From NCBI GenBank assembly GCA_000727475.1, contig KL647292.1, forward strand, positions 3,880,609-3,944,608: a stretch of 64,000 nucleotides of DNA, in the 5' to 3' direction. The notes below the pieces were generated by a model, which saw only the letters and a list, made by a program, of their open reading frames with translations, searched no databases and was not told where the DNA came from. Position 1 is the first letter of the stretch. Every line of letters starts with the position of its first letter. Shown here piece by piece: positions 60,701 to 64,000 of the stretch. This DNA comes from Sarcocystis neurona (Eukaryota; Apicomplexa; Conoidasida; Eucoccidiorida; Sarcocystidae). Position numbers and translations under genes: made by a program.

Positions 60701-63411
60701 GTGTTGCTGCGGGTGCTGCACCTGGCACGGCTGCTGCTGTTGGGCCTGATGCTGCTCATCATGTTCGTGCTGTTGCTGAGGCTGCTACTTCTGCTGCTGC
60801 TCAATCTGCTGCCCGTGATCCTCCTGCCGCCGCTGCTCGCAGACCTGCTGTTGCTGCTGGTAGTTTCGCTGTTGCTGCGTGGGGTGCTGCTGTTCCTGCT
60901 TTTCGGGCGCTGCTGTGGCTGCCGCGGCTCCTGCTACTGCTGCCGCGGCTCCTGCTACTGCTGCCGCGGCTCCTGCTACTGCTGCCGCGGCTCCTGCTGT
61001 TGCTGTTGGTGCCTCTCCTGTTGCTGCTGGTGGCTCTGTCTTTGGTTCTGCTGTGCCTGTTGAGAATGCTACTACTACTGCTACTTGTGCTGCTGCTATT
61101 GCTGCTGCTAGCCCCTGCTGTTACTGCTGCGGGTCCTGCTCTTGCCGCTGCTGGCCGCCGTGCTGCAGCGGATCAAAAAGCAACCTTACCTTGAAGAGCG
61201 TAGACGATGTCTCGCAGCAGCGCCAGCTCCGACACCCCGGCAAGATCTGCATGCACAAGACACAAGATAAATTCTTATTGAACGGTGACACCCAGTACAT
61301 TGGCACACAAGCGCGTGCGTGCGCGCGGCCGCACTCTACTGCTTGATAAGCAAGAGCAGCAGCTGGAGAGAGAGACGCAAGCAGCGGGTCTACGCTAGCT
61401 GCCGAAGTGTCTGTCGGCACTGGGTGAGACGGCTGCCCTACTGCTCTGGTATTGCTGTTTCTCTTTTCCTCTCCTTCCTTGCACCCCCGACGACTGCTTC
61501 GTCGCTGCTTCTGCTGTTGCTGCGTCTGCTGCTTTGCTGCACTGCTGGTGCGGCCGCCCGTCTGCTGCACTGCTGCTGCGGTTGCTGCCGTGGCTGCTGC
61601 TCTGCCGCCGCGGCTGTTGCTCTGCTGCCTTGGCTGCCGTTCTGCTGCCATGGTCGCTGTTCTGCCGTCGTGACTGCTGTTCTGCTGCCGTGGCTGCTGC
61701 TCCGCCGTGGCAGTTGCAGCTTTGCTGCAGTGGCTGCTGCTCTGCTGCTGCGAGCCTTCTGGAGGCCAGTGCCCCTACTGCCAACCCCTGCTTTTCGCAC
61801 TGTCGCTATTCCTCTGCTGCTGCTGCAGGCGCTTCTGCTCTCGGGAAGAGTTTCTTGTGCACGTAGTACCGTAGACGAGGCCGAGCTCGTGAATAGGCGG
61901 TGAAGGAGCAGCAGCAGGTGCTGCCGTAGTAGCAGCAATGCTGTGAGAGAGTATCGGCCAGTCTTTCATGTGTTGCTCCTCGGCGTTTGGCTGCTGGTGC
62001 TGTTGTTGTCCTACTGCTGCAGCGGCTGCTTTCTTGTGTTTCTCGGGCTTGCTGTTGCCACGACGCTGCTGGAGTAGCAGCAGGGCTGGCGGCCGGGGCG
62101 AGAGAAAAGGTTCTTCCTCGCGTTTGCTGCTGCTGCTGCTGCCATTCCTGCCGCCGGTCTTGTCTGGGCTGCGGTTCCTGCTGCTGCAGGTCCCTCCTTG
62201 GTTGTCCTGCATGCCATTGCTGCTCCTTCTGGCGGTCGCCGGCGGCGTTGCTGCTGCTTCTGACCGAACGCTTGGGAGGCTCTCGCAACGCACGAAGCCG
62301 TCGCTGCTGCTCACGACATCGCTGCCTGCGCCATCTTCCTCGCTGAACAGAGCAGCAGCAGCATGCCCAGCAGCAGCCGAAGGCGCACACGCTGCAGCAG
62401 CAGCTGCCGCGGGAGTGCGGGACAGCAGCCGCGGCTGCTGCAGCAGCTGGCGCAGACGACGCTGCTGCTGTCGCGCCGCTGCTTCCCCGAGATCCAGCAG
62501 CAGCTGCAGGACGCTCTGGGGCCGCTGCAGAGGCGGCGCAGACGACGCAGCTGGAGAGTAGACGCCGGTGCTGCTGCTGCGTTGCTGCTGCACGAGCGAA
62601 GCAGGCAGCAGCAACTGCTCGAGACGTGCCACGAGGGAAGCCAGAGCAGCAGGAGTACGTCTGCTGTGACCTGTCCCTCCCTGCGCTGTTGCCGCTGCAG
62701 CGAGTCTTCCTGCAGAAGCAACAGCAGCAACAGCAGGAGCCCAAAACGTGGGCGTCCTCCCTCAGTGCGACAGCAGAGAAGTTATACCACGACGCGACCC
62801 AGCTACAAAAGTAGTTTTATATTCACTCTTCACACAGAAATCTGAGTCTACACATATATAGAGAGACAGTGAGAGAGAAATACATATATACATGTGTATA
62901 TACATATATACAAGGAGAGAGAGATAGGGAAACCATACACACAAATATATATATATATATAGAGAGAGAGAGCAAAAGGGAGAGAATACATGCGTGTATA
63001 CATACGTGTGTGTATATATAGAGAGAGAGAGAAAAAGGGAGAGAATACATGTATATACACATATATATATGTACATATATATACAGAGAGAGAGGGAGAG
63101 AATACACATATATATACTATTGTATCTATATGTATATATATATATATGTAGAGAGGAGAGAGAAGGCGAGAGAATACATGTGTATACACATATATATACA
63201 TATATTTATATAGAGAGAGACAAAGGGGGAGAGAATACATGTGTATATCCATATATATATATATATATGTAGAGAGAGGGAGATAGAGAGAGAAAGAATA
63301 TATAGAGAGAGAGACACAGAGACACTTACAGAGAAATAGTGGGACGGTGGATGGGAAGGACTTCTGCACGAAGAAGAGCTCGTGGCGCGCAAGAGCGTTG
63401 AACAGACGCAT
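18458..63411 (-). CDS. gamma-tubulin complex component (GCP2/GCP3-like, Spc97/Spc98 family), about 21 exons
   Basis: GCPs assemble the gamma-tubulin complexes that nucleate microtubules at centrosomes and spindle poles; in coccidia that would serve the spindle and apical microtubules. Chaining splice-bounded minus-strand exons gives about 5.4 kb of coding sequence. An N-terminal low-complexity part of about 300 residues comes first. GRIP1 follows, with [82 protein letters not shown] and LPSFF...AGKSVNFLR. Next come the VLLEDGEF helix and GRIP2 with [43 protein letters not shown] and LDYNGFY, then a repeat-rich C-terminal tail. Order, spacing and intron phase match the family. NGFY and NPNW lean to GCP2, while the ELR-DP/DELFI segment aligns without gaps to GCP3, so the subclass is not assigned. 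Two joins are unresolved: between the exons at 53.1 and 51.1 kb, and around the gap at 24.1 to 24.7 kb. Known family members are 650 to 1,800 residues, so this is at the long end because of low-complexity insertions. Confidence 0.93.
19272..20672 (-). other. GCP intron with (AT)n tracts
   Basis: Contains TATA/CATACATC repeats at 19,640 to 19,970 and 20,175 to 20,230. A splice-like segment near 20,430 to 20,509 (reading [19 protein letters not shown]) looks helical, but its phase does not fit the flanking exons, which join in phase without it. Confidence 0.6.
20057..20070. repeat. one-mismatch copy of the 14-bp palindrome
   Basis: AGTGTACGTACACC differs from the palindrome at the first base only. 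It lies inside a GCP intron. Confidence 0.6.
20673..20986 (-). CDS. GCP exon: C-terminal helical segment
   Basis: Between a CCCTGCTGCAG acceptor and a CTGCG/GTAACC donor. It reads CSAFDALEA, an acidic Ala-rich insertion, then [20 protein letters not shown] and [12 protein letters not shown]. In the family this is the helix pair just before the LDFNGYY-like end. The phase 2 donor joins exactly to the last exon. Confidence 0.85.
20987..23006 (-). other. GCP intron: (AT)n, poly-C and GATA repeats
   Basis: Holds (AT)n blocks near 21,190, 21,450, 21,510 and 21,690, a run of 14 C at 21,783 to 21,796, and (GATA)n/(TAGA)n from about 22,570 to 22,740. No exon was recognised. Confidence 0.75.
23007..23156 (-). 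CDS. GCP exon: DGLFFFEAD ... [14 protein letters not shown]
   Basis: A GTTGCTGTCGCAG acceptor and a GCT/GTAAGA donor bracket exactly 50 codons. The exon reads [17 protein letters not shown] and then [19 protein letters not shown], the helix that in GCPs follows the HDxFL motif. It joins in phase 0 to the exon at 20986. A plus-strand frame over the same DNA is also open, but it lacks matching splice sites. Confidence 0.72.
23157..24788 (-). other. GCP intron containing the first assembly gap
   Basis: CAG/CTG-rich to about 23,500, then TA repeats, then GC-rich unique DNA, then (AT)n leading into N bases at 24,133 to 24,709. An unseen exon could lie in the gap, because the joins on either side are the weakest of the gene. 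Confidence 0.6.
24133..24709. other. assembly gap (577 N) flanked by (AT)n
   Basis: Unknown bases with TATATA dinucleotide runs on both sides, a typical failure point for assembly in this kind of genome. Confidence 0.99.
24789..24814 (-). CDS. possible GCP micro-exon
   Basis: A CTCCCTCCTGCATAG acceptor followed by LLQGKPLA and a GCT/GTGGGC donor makes both neighbouring phases agree. At 26 bases with a weak donor it is tentative, and the nearby gap could hide the true exon. Confidence 0.28.
24974..25062 (-). CDS. GCP exon with AHEFL motif
   Basis: Starting after GTCTGCGGCAG, the exon reads [20 protein letters not shown] then [10 protein letters not shown]. This corresponds to the family's AHxxFL helix after the NxNW motif. 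The incoming phase matches the donor at 27207. The donor is C/GTACAT at the edge of a TA repeat. Confidence 0.7.
25063..27206 (-). other. GCP intron, CAG/CTG-rich with TA tracts
   Basis: Contains plus-strand CAG-repeat DNA from about 25,880 to 26,760, open as a Gln/Arg-rich frame (25,867 to 26,421, including [20 protein letters not shown]), and a long TA-rich block from 26,775 to 27,185. The plus-strand frame could be an antisense or nested exon but has no clear donor. Confidence 0.6.
27207..28284 (-). CDS. GCP exon: GRIP2 start, long insertion, NPNW motif
   Basis: The largest GCP exon, open for 1,078 bases between TTTCTTCACAG and AAG/GTATCA. It begins [18 protein letters not shown], then carries [20 protein letters not shown] and [20 protein letters not shown], the family's W-L-Y-PL-LT...Y..IF..L helix. 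About 190 residues of Ser/Arg-rich low-complexity insertion follow, then [20 protein letters not shown] and [15 protein letters not shown], matching the family's YY-FEV-EP-WH element. The insertion between two conserved blocks is repeat-coded. Confidence 0.92.
28285..29534 (-). other. GCP intron, mostly unique with TA tracts
   Basis: GC-rich unique sequence with short TA repeats near 28,830, 29,080 and 29,240. It contains one perfect copy of the 14-bp palindrome. No further exon was recognised. Confidence 0.65.
28955..28968. repeat. perfect copy of 14-bp palindrome GGTGTACGTACACC
   Basis: The third perfect copy, inside a GCP intron and flanked by unique GC-rich DNA. Confidence 0.7.
29535..29885 (-). 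CDS. GCP exon: LL-rich helix and VLLEDGEF motif
   Basis: Reads [20 protein letters not shown], then [20 protein letters not shown], matching the family helix written as K-RYFLL-GDF--HL. A Glu/Ala/Gln-rich stretch follows. The donor chosen is AACA/GTAGGT in phase 1, which fits the next exon; a later GTACAC at 29401 is an alternative. The acceptor could be AAAAG at 29886 or CTGCAG at 29893, so the first few residues are uncertain. Confidence 0.78.
29886..30805 (-). other. GCP intron, TG/TA-rich
   Basis: Two similar blocks of TATATACCTGGC...GTGTCTGCCT...(TG)n, near 30,080 and 30,300 with a third partial near 30,385, form a diverged tandem duplication. No exon was recognised. Confidence 0.7.
30806..30855 (-). 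CDS. GCP exon: [16 protein letters not shown]
   Basis: Follows a CTGCTGCTTCAG acceptor that terminates a CTG-repeat tract. [16 protein letters not shown] fits a GCP helix between the GKSxNFLR motif and the GDF helix, and the incoming phase matches the donor at 33348. Two donors are possible, G/GTATTC (used here) or AA/GTACGT ten bases later; only the first fits the next exon in phase. Confidence 0.5.
30856..33347 (-). other. GCP intron with GCAGCAGCAGGAAAC tandem repeat
   Basis: The end nearest the downstream exon, 30,858 to 30,980, is a tandem array of 15- and 18-bp GCAGCAGCAGGAAAC/GAGAAAGCAGCA units. On the transcribed strand this is a CTG/TTTC pyrimidine tract in front of the acceptor. 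The rest is TA/CA-rich (31,250 to 32,000) and CTG/CAG-rich (32,180 to 32,760). I see no exon I can place. Confidence 0.65.
33348..33963 (-). CDS. GCP exon: insertion after the GKSxNFLR block
   Basis: Bracketed by GCTGACGTGCAG and GAGC/GTGAGT and open for 616 bases. It starts [20 protein letters not shown], continues through Gly/Ser-, Ala-, Gln- and Glu-runs with [35 protein letters not shown] and [20 protein letters not shown], and ends in phase 2. It has no clear family counterpart and looks like a lineage-specific insertion between two conserved GRIP1 helices. Confidence 0.68.
34341..34354. repeat. one-mismatch copy of the 14-bp palindrome
   Basis: GGTGTACGTACACT differs only at the last base. 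It is intronic. Confidence 0.6.
34773..34795 (-). CDS. possible 23-base GCP micro-exon
   Basis: A CGACGTCTCTTCTGCAG acceptor followed by VERPTSA and CAG/GTGCTG. It is proposed because the exons on either side are out of phase with each other and this segment restores phase. The donor is weak, so treat it as provisional. Confidence 0.33.
34796..35905 (-). other. GCP intron, TA/CA repeats
   Basis: TATATA and ACATACAT tracts dominate from 35,100 to 35,890; the part nearer 34.9 kb is unique and GC-rich. No exon was recognised. Confidence 0.75.
35906..36013 (-). CDS. GCP exon: LPSFF ... AGKSVNFLR motif
   Basis: After a GTGTGAGTAG acceptor the exon reads [20 protein letters not shown] then [16 protein letters not shown]. 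This is the diagnostic GRIP1 signature LPSFL...KIL-GKSLNFLR. It joins in phase to the exon ending LWLSR. The donor is CAATT/GTACTT. Confidence 0.94.
36014..38027 (-). other. GCP intron with CAG/CTG-rich block
   Basis: Holds CAG-rich DNA at 36,020 to 37,030 (open on plus as a 222-codon Gln/Ala/Arg frame), TA repeats at 37,480 to 37,740 and CTG repeats at 37,790 to 38,025. Two tidy plus-strand acceptor-like sites (CCTCTACAG near 37,172 and ATCTCTACAG near 37,347) exist, but I cannot build a gene from them. Confidence 0.6.
38028..38102 (-). CDS. GCP exon: [10 protein letters not shown] ... LWLSR
   Basis: CGCTGCAG acceptor and TCACG/GTAGGC donor. It reads [18 protein letters not shown] then PENLWLSR, matching the family motif DPxxEFFI...W--RY. 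Incoming and outgoing phases (2 and 2) match both neighbours. Confidence 0.95.
38103..40344 (-). other. GCP intron with TA repeats and a diverged GCCTCTCTTGTAAGG repeat
   Basis: Between 39,300 and 39,680 three related units of about 105 to 115 bp (TATGTGGCTG-TGTAGG...ACTGAGACA...CCTCTTGTAAGG) alternate with (TA)n and a run of 15 C at 39,560. Similar TGTTGATAT...GTGTGAGTGTGTGGAT units recur at about 40,100, 40,190 and 40,275. No exon was recognised. Confidence 0.7.
40345..40409 (-). CDS. GCP exon: [22 protein letters not shown]
   Basis: A GCGCAACAG acceptor in phase 0 and a TTACG/GTACGT donor in phase 2. It reads [20 protein letters not shown] then LR, the family's PxL--L--W---GEL-DP helix. 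With the exons on both sides it aligns to the GCP3-type segment without a gap. Confidence 0.95.
41623..41636. repeat. two-mismatch copy of the 14-bp palindrome
   Basis: AGTGTATGTACACC in a GCP intron; a diverged member of the dispersed palindrome family. Confidence 0.4.
42533..42790. repeat. nested minisatellite (about 147-bp unit with inner 53-bp repeat)
   Basis: CACTGAGATTAA-AGCCGTGTT starts two long units. Inside them the block CGATCCCCACACGCCTAACT occurs three times, each preceded by CTG repeats and TGTTCTTC. The high identity between copies indicates recent duplication. Confidence 0.85.
43167..43216 (-). CDS. GCP exon: [14 protein letters not shown]
   Basis: A TTTGGTGCAG acceptor and an ATC/GTAAGT donor. 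[17 protein letters not shown] equals the family's GD--MR-L--HIL helix and continues without a gap into [10 protein letters not shown] of the next exon. Confidence 0.93.
43290..43500. repeat. tandem CTACTCCTCCTGCTGTCTTG-type minisatellite
   Basis: About eight to nine tandem copies of a unit of roughly 21 bp (CTTGCTGCTACTCCTCCTGC then TGT), followed by a more diverged CTG/CTCCTG tail to about 43,930. Cys/Leu/Tyr-rich frames across it are repeat artefacts. Confidence 0.85.
44800..47150. repeat. TAC/ACT trinucleotide satellite domain
   Basis: About 2.3 kb dominated by ACT/TAC/CTA triplets. From 45,880 to 46,440 a higher-order unit (TACTACTACAAGTATTC or ...AAGTACTCTAC) recurs many times. The left part is an older, diverged repeat with CTATTCGGTCT-like cores near 45,086, 45,195, 45,297, 45,382 and 45,521. 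Frames read Tyr/Thr/Leu runs and are not considered coding. Confidence 0.9.
47147..47720 (+). other. CTG-rich segment with protein-like frames
   Basis: Plus-strand frames read hydrophobic stretches such as [20 protein letters not shown] and [20 protein letters not shown]. There is no clear start, splice pair or family match. It lies in the large GCP intron, so a nested gene is possible but unproven. Confidence 0.25.
47940..48340. repeat. TACATACATA repeat tract
   Basis: ACATACAT and TATATG repeats with no coding potential. Confidence 0.9.
48780..48899. repeat. three tandem copies of a 40-bp unit
   Basis: The unit starts GTGTACAGACAGCACATCGA and ends CTGCTTCGGCGAG. Three copies follow head to tail with a few substitutions, then a partial fourth (GGGTACAGCGTAC). 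Each unit begins with a half-site resembling the dispersed palindrome. Confidence 0.93.
50436..50660. repeat. cluster of six palindrome-like GTGTAC-N-TACACC elements
   Basis: Elements at about 50,436, 50,458, 50,575, 50,598, 50,621 and 50,643 match the 14-bp palindrome with one to several mismatches (for example AGTGTACATACACC, GGTGTCCATACACC, GGTGTACGCACACC). Most are spaced 22 to 23 bp apart, so they form a small tandem array. Confidence 0.75.
50939..51092 (-). CDS. GCP exon: [20 protein letters not shown]
   Basis: Reads [20 protein letters not shown] then [16 protein letters not shown], corresponding to the family's LTLRRL...L--L--L segment after the LE helix. The donor used is CATG/GTAGTG in phase 1, which fits the next exon. 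The acceptor is uncertain: a run of 11 C at 51,053 to 51,063 (poly-Gly on the coding strand) lies inside the exon, and a one-base homopolymer error there would explain why the upstream phase does not match. Confidence 0.68.
51093..53082 (-). other. GCP intron, TA/CA and GA-rich; may hide one small exon
   Basis: TA/CA tracts at 51,240 to 52,020 and 52,740 to 53,010. A splice-like segment near 51,540 to 51,625 (TTCTGCAG acceptor) could supply a missing linker exon, but no frame is clearly right. Confidence 0.55.
53083..53381 (-). CDS. GCP exon: [18 protein letters not shown] helix
   Basis: After a CAACAACAG acceptor come about 70 residues of Gly/Arg/Gln low complexity, then [20 protein letters not shown] and [11 protein letters not shown], ending CTGCG/GTGAGG. 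This is the conserved VxxAFxxAL--EL-EYY-LI--LE helix of GRIP1. Phase 0 at the start fits the donor at 56428. Confidence 0.9.
53976..54541. other. assembly gap (566 N) flanked by identical 39-bp sequence
   Basis: The 39 bases ending at 53,975 and the 39 bases starting at 54,542 are identical (GGGAGACATATACATA... then (TA)n, then TAGAC). The two contig ends therefore probably overlap and the gap may be artificial. Confidence 0.97.
56281..56400. repeat. six tandem copies of a 20-bp CTG-rich unit
   Basis: TGCTGCGACTGCTGCTGCTG repeats six times, with one base change in the first copy. The 20-bp period is not a multiple of three. It sits just inside the intron, 28 bases beyond the GTGAGT donor of the preceding GCP exon. 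Confidence 0.95.
56428..56535 (-). CDS. GCP exon: [18 protein letters not shown]
   Basis: A GTGACTGCAG acceptor and a CCGCCG/GTGAGT donor bracket 36 codons in phase 0 at both ends. [20 protein letters not shown] matches the family helix R-L--RL-ELGWL--KV that follows the GIDG motif. Confidence 0.93.
56536..58706 (-). other. GCP intron with TA/TG tracts and a CAG-rich block
   Basis: TA/TG repeats fill 56,700 to 57,700. From 57,870 to 58,680 the plus strand is CAG-rich, open as Gln/Ser/Arg frames with a protein-like patch [20 protein letters not shown]. The CAG block is antisense to the GCP gene and reads as CTG on its transcript, directly downstream of a GTAAGT donor. Confidence 0.6.
58707..58768 (-). 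CDS. GCP exon: [20 protein letters not shown]
   Basis: A GTTATGTGTGACGCAG acceptor and an AGA/GTAAGT donor. Joined to the previous exon it creates the GIDG signature. [20 protein letters not shown] continues the N-terminal GRIP1 strand (family pattern GIDGKYI-F). Confidence 0.95.
58769..61189 (-). other. GCP intron with TA tracts and CTG-rich block
   Basis: Contains TA repeats near 59,100, 59,540 and 60,250 to 60,390, a GTA-triplet run near 59,395, and CTG/GCCGCGGCTCCTGCTACTGC repeats at 60,900 to 61,000. A one-mismatch palindrome copy is at 59,705. No exon was recognised. Confidence 0.7.
59705..59718. repeat. one-mismatch copy of the 14-bp palindrome
   Basis: GGTGTACCTACACC differs at one central base. 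It is intronic. Confidence 0.55.
61190..61246 (-). CDS. GCP exon: [13 protein letters not shown]
   Basis: A TGCATGCAG acceptor and a CTTCAAG/GTAAGG donor. It reads [18 protein letters not shown], the classic start of GRIP1 (family pattern E--LLRD-LYVLQG). The split glycine codon completes with the next exon. Confidence 0.95.
61247..61869 (-). other. GCP intron, CTG-rich
   Basis: Imperfect GCTGCTCTGCTGCCGTGGCT repeats occupy 61,560 to 61,760; the rest is unique GC-rich DNA. No exon was recognised. Confidence 0.65.
61870..62694 (-). CDS. GCP N-terminal low-complexity exon
   Basis: Open for 825 bases between a CGCTGCAG acceptor and a TACG/GTACTA donor. It includes [60 protein letters not shown] and [18 protein letters not shown], then [10 protein letters not shown], which runs in phase into [10 protein letters not shown] of the next exon. 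Ala/Gln/Ser runs are repeat-coded. Such N-terminal extensions before GRIP1 are common and poorly conserved in the family. Confidence 0.75.
62695..63329 (-). other. GCP intron, TA/GAGA repeats
   Basis: Alternating (TA)n and GAGAGAGAAA blocks. The same AGAGAATACATGTGTATA-type unit recurs about five times between 62,960 and 63,300. No exon was recognised. Confidence 0.8.
63330..63411 (-). CDS. probable first coding exon of the GCP gene
   Basis: ATG at 63411 begins [20 protein letters not shown], and the exon ends TCTCT before a consensus GTAAGT donor in phase 1. It is the nearest upstream protein-like, splice-bounded segment and joins in phase to the long N-terminal exon. The frame is open upstream through a short TAC run, so the start is not proven, and further 5-prime exons could lie beyond. 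Confidence 0.55.
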
Positions 63412-64000
63412 AACGTTGTAGTAGTAGTAGTATTTCCCATAGGAGGAAGCCGGGACTGCACCTGCCTCTAGTATGTATCTCCACGTCCGACGTATGCAAC
63501 AGTACGTATATATACAAATAGGTAGATATATACATATATGGAAAGACAGAGAGAGACAGAGAGAAAGACAATATATACATATATATATACAGAGATAGAG
63601 ACAATACATATATATACATATAGAGAGAAAGACAATAGATACATATATTCATATACATGTATAGGGGAAGCGAAAGTGAGAGACAGAAGACACCGCACAC
63701 ACATATGTATATATATATAGAGAGAGAGAGAGAGAGCGGCGCAGATAGATGCATACAGACAGAGATCTATGACGCACAGGCGGAAGAAGGCGGGTTCAGC
63801 TGCTTACGTCGGCCGAGGCCTACACGTGTCTGTATGTGTGTACAGCTACCCAGTGCTGCACGGGCGTATATTTGCTGCTGCTGCAGAGAGAGCGGAAGAG
63901 AGAAACAGCAGGGAGAAGCACAGATGCGTTGGCAGGGGAGGGGGACGTGCTGCTGTGTTGGCGAGACTTGCTCCTGACTCTGCTGTTATTCCTGCTTCTC
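63412..64000. other. upstream flank of the GCP gene
   Basis: TA/GAGA repeats to about 63,730, then about 270 bases of unique, CAG-containing DNA to the window edge. This is the likely 5-prime UTR or promoter side of the minus-strand gene. No gene was recognised. Confidence 0.5.

Overview
The window looks like nuclear DNA of a coccidian apicomplexan, most likely an Eimeria species. The support is base composition near 50% GC between tracts, pervasive CAG/CTG trinucleotide repeats inside exons (giving Gln, Ala and Ser runs), long (AT)n, (TATG)n and (GATA)n introns, and intron-dense genes with GTAAGT/GTACGT donors and CTGCAG-type acceptors. This is what a repeat-rich Eimeria segment looks like. 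There is no bacterial, viral or organelle signature, and I found no rRNA, tRNA or CRISPR array.

The dominant object is one very large minus-strand gene. Reading splice-bounded exons from about 63.4 kb down to 18.46 kb reconstructs a gamma-tubulin complex component (Spc97/Spc98 family, GCP2/GCP3 group) of about 1,800 residues cut into about 21 exons. The family landmarks appear in the right order: [14 protein letters not shown], an R-LV-LC-LG-LYR helix, an [14 protein letters not shown] helix, [54 protein letters not shown], a VLLEDGEF helix, a GRIP2-like W-SLLL-PLS-VCTPEI-Y helix, [23 protein letters not shown], and LDYNGFY near the C-terminus. Intron phases agree at nearly every junction. 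Roughly seven eighths of the gene is intron, filled with simple repeats, minisatellites and both assembly gaps.

To the left lies a probable divergent pair. A minus-strand hypothetical gene starts near 4,276 and runs to at least 2,013. A plus-strand gene starts at or before 4,643 and runs through small spliced exons into a long Gln-rich coiled-coil region ending between 12.6 and 13.3 kb. I do not recognise either protein. Between this plus gene and the convergent GCP gene (13.8 to 18.45 kb) is a repeat-poor stretch where no gene can be supported.

The most interesting non-genic signals are these: a dispersed 14-bp palindrome (GGTGTACGTACACC), perfect three times, with near copies and one dense cluster; a TAC/ACT satellite domain of about 2.3 kb unlike the surrounding CAG repeats; a gap flanked by an identical 39-bp sequence, which suggests an artefactual join; and repeated use of CTG-repeat/CTGCAG ends as splice acceptors.
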